Below, one piece after another: positions 18,749 to 28,188 of a stretch of DNA of 64,000 nt. Each line of letters starts with the position of its first letter. Positions within the stretch are counted from its first letter, which is position 1. Below the pieces are notes generated by a model, which saw only the letters and a program-made list of their open reading frames with translations, did not search any database and was not told the origin of the DNA. This DNA comes from Nostoc sp. KVJ3 (GTDB lineage: Bacteria; Cyanobacteriota; Cyanobacteriia; Cyanobacteriales; Nostocaceae), in the NCBI RefSeq assembly GCF_026127265.1, contig NZ_WWFG01000001.1, positions 3,015,501-3,079,500 of the forward strand. Reading direction: 5' to 3'. The translations under genes and the position numbers were made by a program.

Positions 18749-18916
18749 AGATTTTTGACTATATTAAAAATTAGTATTACCCCCGGACTCGTCTTGAAAG
18801 GGGTTCTAATTTAATTATTCCCAGTGAGAGAAAATTATTAACATTGTGATTCCGTATCCAAGGGTTATAAATTGAAAAGCGATTATTCCCTGGTAACGGA
18901 AAAGCTACTGTAACTT

Positions 18917-19453
18917 TTACGCCAAACGCAGAGAAGGACACTTCTGCAAGAATCCAGATGCTTTATTGTGGGCATCGATGTTATGAGTATGTGCTGGCGT
19001 AGGTCGAATAATGCCATCAAACAGGTCATCTAATCCGTAGGGAGTGAAAAATTGCCATTGGCCTTGTGCATCTAGTCGGACTCCGACAGCCGTTGCAGTG
19101 TGCAGCCACTCTGCAACGGCATCTTCTGTACTAGTGTAAGGTCTGCTACCAAGCCGCCAACGAGCAAAACTGGCTTGATTTTTGACATCAAACTCGTCAT
19201 GAGGAAATTGTTCTGTGAGAGTTGCTTTTGCTGCTAGTTCCTGAGAACGATTTCCCTCTATATCAAAGAATGCAATATCAAAATCTTTAATAACTAACCC
19301 GCAGTCATTGCCAAAAATCGAAGACCAAACTGTATTTCGGACTGCACCACCCGCTAACCACCAGTTAGGTAGATTTAGTTGAGCGATCGCAGGTAATACT
19401 GTATCAATAGGTGTATCAGCTAAAATCATCTGTAAACGAGTGTTACTATTCAT
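18917..19453 (-). CDS. Nucleotidyltransferase-family protein (PF06042-like)
   Basis: 178 residues. The core motif WWLAGGAVRNTVW followed by KDFDIAFFD (acidic pair spaced as in nucleotidyltransferases) and RPYTSTEDAVAEWLHTATAVGVR match the PF06042 nucleotidyltransferase family, whose members have the polymerase-beta-like fold. AGGAG six bases before the ATG supports the start. Substrate unknown. It stands alone between the large kinase and a divergent gene. The end of the protein (PAHTHNIDAHNKASGFLQKCPSLRLA) has the length usual for the family. Confidence 0.8.
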   Translation of the reverse strand: MNSNTRLQMILADTPIDTVLPAIAQLNLPNWWLAGGAVRNTVWSSIFGNDCGLVIKDFDIAFFDIEGNRSQELAAKATLTEQFPHDEFDVKNQASFARWRLGSRPYTSTEDAVAEWLHTATAVGVRLDAQGQWQFFTPYGLDDLFDGIIRPTPAHTHNIDAHNKASGFLQKCPSLRLA

Positions 19454-19593
19454 ATCAAACTCCTGGGATTGTCAACGAGAAGATGAAAATATTATCATTC
19501 ACATCTCATTAAGTTTACGGTCTTGATAGACTTCTTATGACACTTATCAGGTAAAGTCATAGTATAAAGAGAACAGGGTTACACAGAAGGTTA

Positions 19594-19614
19594 AATTGAG
19601 AATTGAGAATTGAG
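19594..19614 (+). repeat. Heptanucleotide tandem repeat (AATTGAG x3)
   Basis: Three perfect copies of AATTGAG end 11 bases before the start of the following gene. This is a typical short tandemly repeated repetitive sequence of heterocystous cyanobacteria. Confidence 0.85.
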
Positions 19615-19625
19615 AATTTTTATTT

Positions 19626-20894
19626 ATGGAAGATTTATTTGCGCGACTAGAACGCACACTCAATCCTGAACTACCTTCTTTAACAGAGTCACAACAACAA
19701 CTCTTACAAGAACTCAGTATTGATGAAAATCAACCCGGTAAAATTTTACGTGACTTTGAAACTCTGATAGATTTGTTACAACCAAATGGAGTAGAAGTTA
19801 GTAGTGTTAATAACCTTCTACCCTTGAAAGTACTATCAGAATTGAATTCTCAGTTAAGTCACCCAATTGAGACTAAACTCAAACGCCCCGTACAAAAATC
19901 ATACCCCTACATTAATGGACTATATCTGTTATTACGCAGTTCTGGAATAGCCCAAATTAGATCCCAAGGGAAGAAACAGGTTTTAGTTTTAGATGCAGCA
20001 AGTTTGCAATCATGGTCAAATCTCAATCCAACAGAACGCTATTTCAATTTATTAGAAGCCTGGTTGATTTGGGGAAATAACGAAATTTTAGGGGAACATC
20101 AAGATTCATTCGGGAATTTATTTAGATGTATTCAACTTTGGCCCCGCGTTCCAGATAAAGGTTTAAAGTTCCCTAAATATGAAAACCAACACGATATTAG
20201 TTATTACCCTGGTCTGCATAATGTTGCCCTGTTAGAGTTATTTGGATTGTTATCTATTAAAGATGGTAAACCAACAGAAGGCAAAGGATGGCGCATTGCT
20301 AGTTTAGAACGCTTGCCCTTTGGGGATGCTCTGTTGCAATTACTATTTCCGCTAGGTATCCGAGGAGAATTACAGGATGAGGTTAATGTAAGTTTTGGAA
20401 AATTGCAGTCATATTTTCAACCATTTTTTCCAGAATGGGAGCATAATTTATCTGTTCAAAAGCAAGGTTTTACTGATGGCATTTATATTTTTAAAGTGTC
20501 TCTTCATCAGGTCTGGAGAAGTATTGCTATACCAGCAAAAAAACCATTAAGCTGGCTAGCAGAGACGATTCTTGATGCTTTTGATTTTGACTATGACCAC
20601 TTATATGAGTTTAGCTATAAAGACCGTTTTGGCCGCATAATTAAAATAGGTCATCCCTACATGGAAATACCCCCATTTGCCGATCAAGTGGAGATTGGTG
20701 ACTTATCTATAGAACCGGGTGGTAAAATGACCTATCTTTATGATTTCGGTGACAACTGGAAATTTGATGTAAAGTTAGAAGCAATTAATCCACCTGATAA
20801 TAAAATAAAAAAACCAAAGATTTTAGAAGTTCACGGAAATGCACCTCAACAGTATTGGAGTGAGGATGAGGAATCAGATGAAAATGAGGAATGA
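19626..20894 (+). CDS. Plasmid pRiA4b ORF-3-family protein
   Basis: 422 residues. The C-terminal part (about 280-400) matches the pRiA4b ORF-3 / IS1096 TnpR-like domain (PF07929): IYIFKVSLHQVWRSIAIPA, LAETILDAFDFDYDHLYEF and the hallmark YLYDFGDNWKFDVKLE. The N-terminal 270 residues are a helical region I do not recognise. The tail is strongly acidic (SEDEESDENEE). The family is found on plasmids and chromosomes and is often carried by mobile DNA; its biochemical role is not settled. AATTGAG repeats occupy the place of a Shine-Dalgarno. It precedes a GFA gene by 60 bp on the same strand. Confidence 0.75.
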   Translation: MEDLFARLERTLNPELPSLTESQQQLLQELSIDENQPGKILRDFETLIDLLQPNGVEVSSVNNLLPLKVLSELNSQLSHPIETKLKRPVQKSYPYINGLYLLLRSSGIAQIRSQGKKQVLVLDAASLQSWSNLNPTERYFNLLEAWLIWGNNEILGEHQDSFGNLFRCIQLWPRVPDKGLKFPKYENQHDISYYPGLHNVALLELFGLLSIKDGKPTEGKGWRIASLERLPFGDALLQLLFPLGIRGELQDEVNVSFGKLQSYFQPFFPEWEHNLSVQKQGFTDGIYIFKVSLHQVWRSIAIPAKKPLSWLAETILDAFDFDYDHLYEFSYKDRFGRIIKIGHPYMEIPPFADQVEIGDLSIEPGGKMTYLYDFGDNWKFDVKLEAINPPDNKIKKPKILEVHGNAPQQYWSEDEESDENEE

Positions 20895-20954
20895 AGGCGA
20901 TAATAAAGTATTTTCTTCCTCACCCTTTAGAGAGATTAGAAGGAGATAAAATCT

Positions 20955-21410
20955 ATGAGTCTTCCATATATTGGAGGTTGTCAATGTGGACAGATTCGTT
21001 ACGAAATTCATGCTAAACCATTAACCCTCTACCTATGCCACTGTAAGGAATGTCAGAAACAATCTTCTAGTGCTTTTGGAATGTCTCTTACCGTACCACG
21101 AGATGCTGTTGTGATTGTTCAAGGAAAACCGAAATCTTGGACTCGGAAAAGTGATAACGGACGTGAAGTAAATAACCTGTTCTGTGGCGACTGCGGAACG
21201 CGATTGTTCCATGAACGGACTTACAACCCAAATACTATCAACGTCAAAGCGGGAACATTAGATGATACAAGTTGGTTATGTCCAGTGGGTAACATTTGGA
21301 CATGCAGTGCCCAATCATGGGTGATAATTTCAGACCAATTGCTCAACTATGACGGGCAACCAGAAGATGTTCGCCCTTTATGGGAAAAATGGACACAGCA
21401 GCATCCATAA
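20955..21410 (+). CDS. GFA-family zinc protein
   Basis: 151 residues. The zinc-binding cysteines of the GFA/CENP-V family are complete: GGCQCGQIRYE, YLCHCKECQKQSSSAFG and LFCGDCGTRLFHE. The family was named after a glutathione-dependent formaldehyde-activating protein, but most members have no proven activity. AGAAGGAG lies eight bases before the ATG, a strong start signal. It is 60 bp downstream of the pRiA4b ORF-3-like gene and may share its transcript. Confidence 0.85.
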   Translation: MSLPYIGGCQCGQIRYEIHAKPLTLYLCHCKECQKQSSSAFGMSLTVPRDAVVIVQGKPKSWTRKSDNGREVNNLFCGDCGTRLFHERTYNPNTINVKAGTLDDTSWLCPVGNIWTCSAQSWVIISDQLLNYDGQPEDVRPLWEKWTQQHP

Positions 21411-21751
21411 ACGCACAATTACATGATAGTTAAGCTAACCACCCTCAGTTGGGAGTTTAACTGATGACTGTAGCAAAGGATAGAATAACAAAGTTATACT
21501 GATAAATTACTTTAATGAACATATTAAATTATTTAAAATAGTAATATTAAACTCAAATTATAAGTTCGGTTTGTATATCATATAATTTTACGTACTTGTC
21601 TGTAAATGATGTTAAATAAAGCTAGCACAGAATCAATATTTTTATATAAAATCTTACTGGACATATTCAATTATCTGATTTAGCTAAAATTAAATTATAA
21701 ATAGAATTTCGCTTCCTTCTCAAAAGTTTTAACAGTTATTTCTAGACAAGG
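21411..21751. other. AT-rich intergenic region
   Basis: About 340 bp with no gene or strong repeat seen. It presumably carries the cobO promoter. No recognisable cobalamin riboswitch core was found by eye. Confidence 0.5.
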
Positions 21752-21754
21752 TTG

Positions 21755-22432
21755 ATGAAAAACGATACACCACAAGAATTAAAGCAAGATCAAGAAATTG
21801 GGCGCTTGATTGATGAGGTAATGTCATCATCTCTGACTGATGAACAGTACCGCAAAAAGATGCAGCGACGCAAGGAAGTCCAAGATAAGCGCATAGCAGA
21901 AGCTGTACCAGAAAAAGGGTTAGTTATTGTAAATACTGGTAATGGTAAAGGTAAAACTACTGCGGCTTTGGGGATGGTGTTACGATCGCTAGGTCACGGG
22001 TATAAAGTAGCGATCGTTCAATTCATCAAGGGAAGTTGGGAACCCTCAGAAAAAAGGGTTTTCAGTTCTTGGGAAGACCAAATAGAATTTCACGCAATGG
22101 GCGAAGGCTTCACTTGGGAAACTCAAGACCGCGATCGCGATCTTGACAAAGCTAGCGCCGCCTGGGAAAAATCATTAGAATATATTCGCAACCCAGATTT
22201 TCATCTGGTATTGTTAGACGAAATTAATATTGCCCTCAAAATGGCTTACTTACCATTAGAGGACGTTTTGGCGGGTTTGGCGCAAAAACCAGCTAACAAG
22301 CACGTTATTCTCACAGGACGAGGCGCACCGGCTGGTTTAATTGAACGTGCTGACCTCGTAACCGAAATGACTTTAATTAAGCACCCTTTCCGCGATCAAG
22401 GTGTGAAAGCACAACCGGGAATTGAGTATTAA
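21755..22432 (+). CDS. cobO: Cob(I)yrinic acid a,c-diamide adenosyltransferase
   Basis: 225 residues from the ATG at 21755; a TTG one codon upstream is a less likely start. The enzyme transfers the 5'-deoxyadenosyl group of ATP to the cobalt of corrinoids, a step in adenosylcobalamin synthesis, in the cytoplasm. The CobA/CobO/BtuR P-loop is clear (VNTGNGKGKTTAALGM), followed by VAIVQFIKGSW, FHAMGEGFTWETQDRDRD and LVLLDEINIALKMAYL. The C-terminus with HPFRDQGVKAQPGIEY is typical and complete. It stands as a single gene with its own terminator, not in a cob operon. Confidence 0.93.
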   Translation: MKNDTPQELKQDQEIGRLIDEVMSSSLTDEQYRKKMQRRKEVQDKRIAEAVPEKGLVIVNTGNGKGKTTAALGMVLRSLGHGYKVAIVQFIKGSWEPSEKRVFSSWEDQIEFHAMGEGFTWETQDRDRDLDKASAAWEKSLEYIRNPDFHLVLLDEINIALKMAYLPLEDVLAGLAQKPANKHVILTGRGAPAGLIERADLVTEMTLIKHPFRDQGVKAQPGIEY

Positions 22433-22452
22433 ATCAGAATTCAGAATTATTA

Positions 22453-22498
22453 AAAAACCAGGTTTCTGATCTCAGCAGAGATTAGAAACCTGGTTTTT
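22453..22498 (+). terminator. Terminator after cobO
   Basis: AAAAACCAGGTTTCT and AGAAACCTGGTTTTT form a perfect 15-bp stem around a 16-base loop, ending in a T5 run 66 bases after the cobO stop. The symmetric A/T tails mean it could work in both directions. Confidence 0.8.
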
Positions 22499-22589
22499 AA
22501 TTCCCGGATGTCAATAACTAATTGACAGATAAATTCCTTGTAGAGACGGCGATTTATCGCGTCTCTGATCATTGACATGGAAAGAAATA

Positions 22590-23135
22590 CTAGGGTAGGA
22601 TTTCGACCTGGAATTGAGAATATGGATCAATGGCATCCTTTGCAGCTTCAATGGGATTTTGACCACCTGCACCGCCGTAATTAATACGACTTAGGAACTT
22701 ACCAGTATCTGACTGTAAAGCAATTTTACCGCCGTCTAAAACTTTCACGTTAAATTGAGAATAAGGATCAACAGCATCCTTTGCAGCTTCAATGGTATTT
22801 CTGCCATTTGATGTGTAATTAATGCGACTCAGATACTTACCAGTGTCTGCCTGTAAAGCAACTTTATTGCCATCTAAAACTGTCACCTTAAATTTAGAGT
22901 AAGGATCAATGGCATCCTTTGCAGCTTCAGTCGGATTTACGCTACCACGATTAATGCGACTCAGATACTTACCAGTATCTGATCGTAGGGCAATGGTGTC
23001 TCCTGTTTTGAGGCTGACTAAAGGAATGGATTGGGCAAAAGCATTGCTAGCAAAACCAAATATCAGAGAAACTACCAAGAAAGCGCAAACAACAGGCTGT
23101 ATAAAACCAGCAGTAATTTTCTTGATGACAGACAT
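22590..23135 (-). CDS. Secreted beta-trefoil (fascin-like) protein with three repeats
   Basis: 181 residues from the ATG at 23135, chosen because GAGG lies nine bases upstream; the frame opens at 23198. Signal peptide: MSVIKK, then a hydrophobic core ending SNAFAQ. The mature protein is three repeats of about 47 residues, each with G-x-IAL-x-SDTGKYLSRIN, EAAKDAIDPYS and F-x-V-x-VLDG. This is the three-fold pattern of beta-trefoils such as fascin and some lectins. It has no catalytic motif and hardly any sequence outside the trefoil. A role in carbohydrate binding or the extracellular matrix is likely but inferred. It converges on the cobO terminator. Confidence 0.8.
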   Translation of the reverse strand: MSVIKKITAGFIQPVVCAFLVVSLIFGFASNAFAQSIPLVSLKTGDTIALRSDTGKYLSRINRGSVNPTEAAKDAIDPYSKFKVTVLDGNKVALQADTGKYLSRINYTSNGRNTIEAAKDAVDPYSQFNVKVLDGGKIALQSDTGKFLSRINYGGAGGQNPIEAAKDAIDPYSQFQVEILP

Positions 23136-23198
23136 ATTCACATACCTCAGGAAAAAACTACAGAACCAAGTAGATTGTGACTCATGAAACTTCAGCAA

Positions 23199-23581
23199 CC
23201 CGCAATTTCACTGCTCAAACATTGTTAAAAACAATGCTTTAATCGGTATTTGTTGGAACTGAATACAGTTTGACTATCTAAACCCAATATTGACAACCGA
23301 AGTTTAGGAACTTAAGAAGGAAGTTAATAATTTATTACCCTCAATCACCAAAGCCCTCTCCCAGAAAGACTTTGCAATTCTGGCGATTTGATAAGTAATA
23401 TGTTGAATTCACTTAACATCGGATAAAATTTTATATTTTGTACAAAATAACCAAAATCTTTCCTGGCAATAAGTTTTTCTGTATATTTATTTACTTTATA
23501 TGTCAGTTTGGTAAGATACCAAAAATAGTTAATTTCGCTAGTCCATAAATGTATTGATAAATACAATAGGCTTGTGATCTG
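23199..23581. other. Divergent AT-rich intergenic region
   Basis: About 380 bp between the divergent beta-trefoil and STAND genes. Only a TTTTGTACAAAA palindrome stands out (about 23436). No gene is supported. Confidence 0.5.
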
Positions 23582-24976
23582 ATGAATCGACAAAAACCCA
23601 GACGTAAACGTGGTGTAATTCTCACTACTGAAGGATTTCTGAAACTACACACGGCTAAATGTCAAGCAGAAAGTTGGGAAAACTCCGATCAACGTTACAC
23701 TTTGGAACAACTCAGGTCACGTACTGGCTTAGATCCAGATACCCTGATGAAAGTATTTCGGTGTCAAATTGGAGTGGATAAGCAAAGCCTCAATTGCTGT
23801 TTTAAAGCTTTTAACCTACGACTAGAAGCAAGTGATTATCAATTACTTCTCATTGAAAATCCTACCCAAAATCTAGAATCCCCAACCCTAAATTGTATTG
23901 ATTGGGACGATGCACCAGATGTATCTATTTTTTACGGACGTACAGCAGAATTGGCGACTCTGGAACAATGGATAATAGGCGATCGCTGTCGGTTAGTGAC
24001 ACTATTAGGTATGGGTGGAATCGGTAAAACTTGGCTATCGATGAAGTTGGCTACTCAAATTCAAGAACAGTTTGAGTTTGTGATTTGGCGAACTCTCCGT
24101 AATGCGCCACCAGTCAAAGATATGCTAGCCCATCTACTCCAAGTTTTATCAACCGATCCGTCAACTCATTTACCAGAAACGGTAGAAGGTAGAATTTCTC
24201 AGTTGATTAATTATTTCAAGAAACATCGTTGTTTGTTGATCTTAGATAATGCAGAGGCAATTTTAAAAGATGCTTCCTATAATGGTGATTATAGTTACGC
24301 TTGTCCAGAACATGAAAGTTATGGTCAATTTTTCAGACAAGTAGGAGAAACATCTCATCAAAGTTGCTTGATGCTAATAAGTCGGGAAAAGCCAAATCAA
24401 ATTAGGCGAATGGAAGGTAAAAAATTACCTGTTCGCGTCTTGCAACTGCAAGGGTTGCAGACACAAGAAATACAGGAAATATTTAATGCCAAGGGTTACT
24501 TTTACGGTTCAAATATCGAGTGGAACAAGCTCATTGAACGCTATGAAGGCAATCCATTGGCATTAAATATCGTCTCTACTACCATTCAAGAGTTATTTGA
24601 TGGCAGGATTGGCGAATTTATCAAGCAAGATGTAGTAGTTTTTGGTGAGATTTACTATCTAGTCAAACAACATCTTAATCGGTTATCAAACGTGGAAAAG
24701 CAGATTACGCACTGGCTAGCAATTAATTATCAGCCAGTTACATTTTCAGAATTGCGATCGCAAATATCCACCTTAGTATCACCACAACAATTACTAGAGG
24801 CTTTGTCAGTTCTGCAAGAGCGATCGCTGGTTCATAAAAATGCTGCTCTTTTCTCTCTGTCACCCATAGTCAGAGAATATATAAATAACCAATTAATCGA
24901 AAATAAAATTAGCTACAGGATGAAATCTAAAGAGCATCAAAAAAACGTTCCTCAGATCATACAGACCCAAAAGTAA
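23582..24976 (+). CDS. STAND NTPase with NB-ARC-type domain and N-terminal HTH-like region
   Basis: 464 residues. Residues about 1-95 resemble the helical DNA-binding-like domain at the head of many cyanobacterial STAND proteins (LTTEGFLKLHTAKCQ; YTLEQLRSRTGLDPDTLMKVFR). An NB-ARC ATPase follows: FYGRTAELATLEQWI, P-loop GMGGIGKTW (near 142-150) and Walker B LLILDNAE. A winged-helix-like part ends the protein (LEALSVLQERSLVHKN). Relatives usually continue with WD40 or TPR sensor repeats; here the frame stops soon after the winged helix and a terminator follows. Either a short architecture or a truncated one. Such proteins act as ligand-triggered switches, but no partner is visible. Confidence 0.85.
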   Translation: MNRQKPRRKRGVILTTEGFLKLHTAKCQAESWENSDQRYTLEQLRSRTGLDPDTLMKVFRCQIGVDKQSLNCCFKAFNLRLEASDYQLLLIENPTQNLESPTLNCIDWDDAPDVSIFYGRTAELATLEQWIIGDRCRLVTLLGMGGIGKTWLSMKLATQIQEQFEFVIWRTLRNAPPVKDMLAHLLQVLSTDPSTHLPETVEGRISQLINYFKKHRCLLILDNAEAILKDASYNGDYSYACPEHESYGQFFRQVGETSHQSCLMLISREKPNQIRRMEGKKLPVRVLQLQGLQTQEIQEIFNAKGYFYGSNIEWNKLIERYEGNPLALNIVSTTIQELFDGRIGEFIKQDVVVFGEIYYLVKQHLNRLSNVEKQITHWLAINYQPVTFSELRSQISTLVSPQQLLEALSVLQERSLVHKNAALFSLSPIVREYINNQLIENKISYRMKSKEHQKNVPQIIQTQK

Positions 24977-24984
24977 ACTCTAAT

Positions 24985-25009
24985 GTCAGACGAAAATCTG
25001 GCTTTTTTT
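24985..25009 (+). terminator. Terminator after the STAND gene
   Basis: GTCAGA and TCTGGC pair around a CGAAAA loop, followed at once by seven T. It begins nine bases after the stop codon. Confidence 0.65.
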
Positions 25010-25072
25010 ACACCCTATTTTTAGGGAATAGCTTAGGTAATGATAAATGACGATTTATGAAAAAACTCAAAA

Positions 25073-25093
25073 ATTCATCATTCATCATTCATC
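25073..25093 (+). repeat. Heptanucleotide tandem repeat (ATTCATC x3)
   Basis: Three perfect copies of ATTCATC lie in the gap between the STAND gene and the convergent hypothetical gene. Confidence 0.85.
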
Positions 25094-25151
25094 ATCAAGA
25101 CTTTGAATTTATTTATATTTGACTAGCTTTGTGTAGATAACTATTGGAGAT

Positions 25152-25853
25152 TTATTTGCACATTTGCAACGTGCGGCGATCGCTAGCTGTGATGGAATTT
25201 AACTGATAAAAGTCTTGCAGAGCCAGCGAGTAAGGATAACTGCTAAACTCATCTTCACTAACTTGAGGTAGTTTACCGTTTGCAGCGACCTGATTTGACC
25301 CAGGAGTACTGGCTTCATTTGACGAACTATTAACCGTCATTGCCAACTCACCTGACTTATTGAGCGTACCCTGAAAACAATTAAATTCTGAATGGGGCAT
25401 ATACAATGCACCAATTACCTTGTCCTGCTGCTTTTGAAATATGATGTAACCTTGACCAAGCTGGTTTGGTTTTGAGGATTGACCATAAAGATAAACCCCA
25501 TCTTTTACAGGAAAATTAACTTTTGGTAAACCTTCTGCGCTTTTTGTTGCTCCTTGAGAATCTGGAACCAAGGCTGTGGTTGTCGGGAGTGTTTTTCCGC
25601 TCTTATGCATGAAAATCCCTTTCTCTCCAGTAGCCGCGTTGAGTTGACCTCTCTGTTCTCTAACTCTTCTTAGCTGCGAGAGAAGGGAGTTGTCGGAGGT
25701 GTTATGAATCCGAGCCGATGATAATGGAGAATCTGTAACTGGTACTACTTGAGTCTGCTTGCCTATAAAGCCCAAACCGAGAAGTAAGCCTAAGCCTGCT
25801 AGGGAAATCCCCCACTGGCGGGGAGATAAGAACTGATAAAGGTTGTTAAGCAC
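25152..25853 (-). CDS. Membrane-anchored cyanobacterial hypothetical protein
   Basis: 233 residues. The start is a GTG with AGGAG seven bases upstream. A single transmembrane segment or uncleaved signal lies at about 12-30 (WGISLAGLGLLLGLGFIG), followed by a disordered Ser/Thr-rich linker. A globular part follows at about 110-233 with VYLYGQSSKPNQLGQGYIIFQ and KVIGALYMPHSEFNCFQG, ending near a Cys two residues from the C-terminus. Two Cys in the globular part could form a disulfide in the periplasm. I recognise it only as a type common in cyanobacteria; the function is unknown. Confidence 0.7.
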   Translation of the reverse strand: MLNNLYQFLSPRQWGISLAGLGLLLGLGFIGKQTQVVPVTDSPLSSARIHNTSDNSLLSQLRRVREQRGQLNAATGEKGIFMHKSGKTLPTTTALVPDSQGATKSAEGLPKVNFPVKDGVYLYGQSSKPNQLGQGYIIFQKQQDKVIGALYMPHSEFNCFQGTLNKSGELAMTVNSSSNEASTPGSNQVAANGKLPQVSEDEFSSYPYSLALQDFYQLNSITASDRRTLQMCK

Positions 25854-26062
25854 CCTACTTCTCCTGTTAAAAAATCAACTAAGTTCTCTAGAACTTACTT
25901 AAACTATAACCAAGTCTTAATTGTCAAAGACTTAGTTCCCGATTTATATTACTATTGTCCAAAAAAGAAAACTGTCAAAAAATAAAGTTTTTATTTAATC
26001 TAGCTCAGCAAGCTTAGATTATCACCAGTTAGGGGAAGTAGAGCAGTCTAAACAATTAAAGG

Positions 26063-26114
26063 TTTGTAGTCAGGGCTTTAGCCCTATTTTACGGGCTGAA
26101 GCCCTGACTACAAA
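26063..26114. repeat. Long hairpin repeat
   Basis: The 22-base arm beginning TTTGTAGTCAGGGC pairs with its inverse 8 bases later, with one mismatch. It lies in the 500-bp gap 25854-26352, which holds no gene. It is of the dispersed-hairpin kind common in Nostoc spacers. Confidence 0.8.
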
Positions 26115-26282
26115 CTAATTCAATTGACTTTACATTATTTAACATAGCTTAATTTATTAGATTCATCTTATTGGGTGAGGTTAATCAGAATCGGTTTTGT
26201 GGGATTTTGTTTTTTACTTTTTAATAAATAAAAATACTGATATTATTTTCTCGGATTTGTCGCCGTAGAAATACAGCGTTAA

Positions 26283-26313
26283 ATAAAAAATCGCCCCCTG
26301 AATTCAGGAGGCG
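26283..26313 (-). terminator. Terminator after the sigma-factor gene
   Basis: Read on the minus strand, CGCCTCCTGAATTCAGGGGGCG folds into a hairpin and is followed by ATTTTTT. It sits 40 bp after the sigma-factor stop. A second hairpin GAGACGC/GCGTCTC lies between the two. Confidence 0.75.
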
Positions 26314-26352
26314 CATCACACTCTAGAGACGCAGAATTTCGCGTCTCCATAT

Positions 26353-27336
26353 TTAGCTAGCAACGTATTCTTGAACATTGGCGCGACGGCGGCGCAGATG
26401 AGCCAAAGCCTGATGCTCTAGTTGGCGGACACGTTCGCGGCTGAGATTCAGTCTCTCACCCACTTTCGCCAATGACATTTCGTTACCATCTTCTAAACCA
26501 AAGCGTAGGGCTAAAACTTCTCGCTGTTGCGGGGTTAGTTCTGCTAGCAGGTTGTTCAAATCTTGGCGTAAGAATTCCTGGTTGGTGTAATACTCTGGTG
26601 ATGGGCCGCCATCTTCGAGCATTTCTTGCAACTCAGTATCTTGATTATCGCCAACTTTAACATCCAAAGACACTGGTTGACGTGCCATGTTTAGGTACTC
26701 ACGGATCTGAGCAGGTTCTAGTTCCAGTTCTTTCGCAATTTCGGCTGGAGTAGGCGATCGCCCCAAGGTTTGAGCTAACTCGCGTTGTACTTTCTTGATT
26801 TTGTTCAGTTTTTCGGTAATGTGGATCGGCAACCGGATAGTACGACCTTGTTGAGCGATCGCGCGGGTAATTGCTTGGCGAATCCACCAGTAAGCGTAAG
26901 TCGAGAATTTATAACCCCTCATTGGGTCAAATTTCTCCACACCCCGCTCTAATCCTAGTGTTCCTTCCTGAATTAAATCCAGAAATTCCATATTTCGCTT
27001 TTGGTACTTTTTCGCAATAGCAACGACCAAGCGCAAATTCGCTTCGATCATTTTTTGCTTTGCCCGCTTACCTTGCGCTACAGTTTGCTGTACTTCAGTT
27101 TCCGATTGTTGAACCACGTCAGCCCACTCTGACATATCCGGTTCACGGTGCAGTTTCTTCGCTAAAACCTCTTTGGCATCGATGAGCGTCATCATTTGTT
27201 GCACCTGCTTCCCATATACAATCTCTTGTTCACGGGTTAGCAGTGGTACACGACCAATTTCTCGCAGATAGGTTCGCACCATATCAGCCGTGAATCTGGT
27301 GTTGAGGTTTTCGGTTTGGGTATTGACAGTAGGCAT
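26353..27336 (-). CDS. Group 2 RNA polymerase sigma factor (RpoD/SigA family)
   Basis: 327 residues. Region 1.2 (DMVRTYLREIGRVPLLT), region 2 (EANLRLVVAIAKKYQKRNMEFLDLIQEG; YKFSTYAYWWIRQAITRA), region 3 (LNKIKKVQRELAQTLGR) and region 4 with its helix-turn-helix (SLAKVGERLNLSRERVRQLEHQ) are all present. The short N-terminus without the long region 1.1 and spacer marks a non-essential group 2 factor of the SigB-SigE type, which redirects RNA polymerase under stress or nutrient change. Which member it is cannot be decided from sequence alone. Single gene with its own terminator. Confidence 0.93.
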   Translation of the reverse strand: MPTVNTQTENLNTRFTADMVRTYLREIGRVPLLTREQEIVYGKQVQQMMTLIDAKEVLAKKLHREPDMSEWADVVQQSETEVQQTVAQGKRAKQKMIEANLRLVVAIAKKYQKRNMEFLDLIQEGTLGLERGVEKFDPMRGYKFSTYAYWWIRQAITRAIAQQGRTIRLPIHITEKLNKIKKVQRELAQTLGRSPTPAEIAKELELEPAQIREYLNMARQPVSLDVKVGDNQDTELQEMLEDGGPSPEYYTNQEFLRQDLNNLLAELTPQQREVLALRFGLEDGNEMSLAKVGERLNLSRERVRQLEHQALAHLRRRRANVQEYVAS

Positions 27337-28188
27337 TGGTGCGTTGTCCTCTACTCCGTAAATAAAATGTATATTTTCTTGCTAAAATGGATGGATAAAG
27401 GTAGTAAATCTATCACGAAATATCGGGAGCTACTAAAAACAATTATCAATTGATACAGCCGTTTTTAAGACGGTAAGCCCCCAAGATAGGTTCCCCTACC
27501 TTACCTAAATTTTTCAATCTCTTATAAGCACACTGGTTATTTTTGAGAATTATTACTTTAGGTAGTTACTGAGAGTAACGAGGAAATGCGAAGTCGGTAT
27601 GAGTTCCGCTTAGTTTTATAGTACGATAAATCAGGTAGATAGTAAAGTATCTTAAGATAAAGCTTTCAATTATAATTCAAAATTGGTCGTTTGGAAAAAA
27701 AATTTAAGCTTCCTTGAAATTACTTACTATATCTATAGTGACCCCAAAAACCCCTCTTCTGTTGCCAAAAACTAGCCGGATAACCGAACTTAATTTCCTG
27801 TGAGGATGGAGGGATGTTACGAATTGGGCAGGGGCATTGGGCATTGGTCGGTAGCGGATTAATCTTGATCTAGATTAAATCAGTGAATTCCCGTAGAGTA
27901 GGACGAATGACCAATGATAAATAACTTTTTAACGAATAAAGGGGTAAAAGTCCCCCTACATAGAGGGCATACTTGTAATACGTAATACTTTGGGGTTGAA
28001 ATTCCCAGACGCTCCTACGTCGCTCTAAGCGTACCCCTATGGGAAAGTAAGCTATGCGTAGCATCTTGTAGAGAAGCCATGCCGTAAGCTTTACGCTTCT
28101 CTACGAGACGCTGCGCGAACGCTATCACAAATTGTTACTGAGCGCGGTCGTTGTATAGAAGTAACATAAATTACGAATTACGAATTAT
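27337..28188. other. Repeat-rich intergenic region
   Basis: About 850 bp between two minus-strand genes with no convincing gene. It contains GGGCATTGGGCATTGG (heptad repeat, about 27833) and a mosaic of short dispersed repeats at about 28000-28130. The latter includes the hairpin GTAGAGAAGC/GCTTCTCTAC (28068-28104) and a GCTGCGCGAACGC block. The sigma-factor promoter should lie at its left end. Confidence 0.6.

Noticed and set aside
26472..26660. Plus-strand frame with a lipoprotein-like start (LLAGCSN) inside the sigma-factor gene
   Set aside because: Antisense to region 3-4 codons of a clear sigma factor; chance frame.
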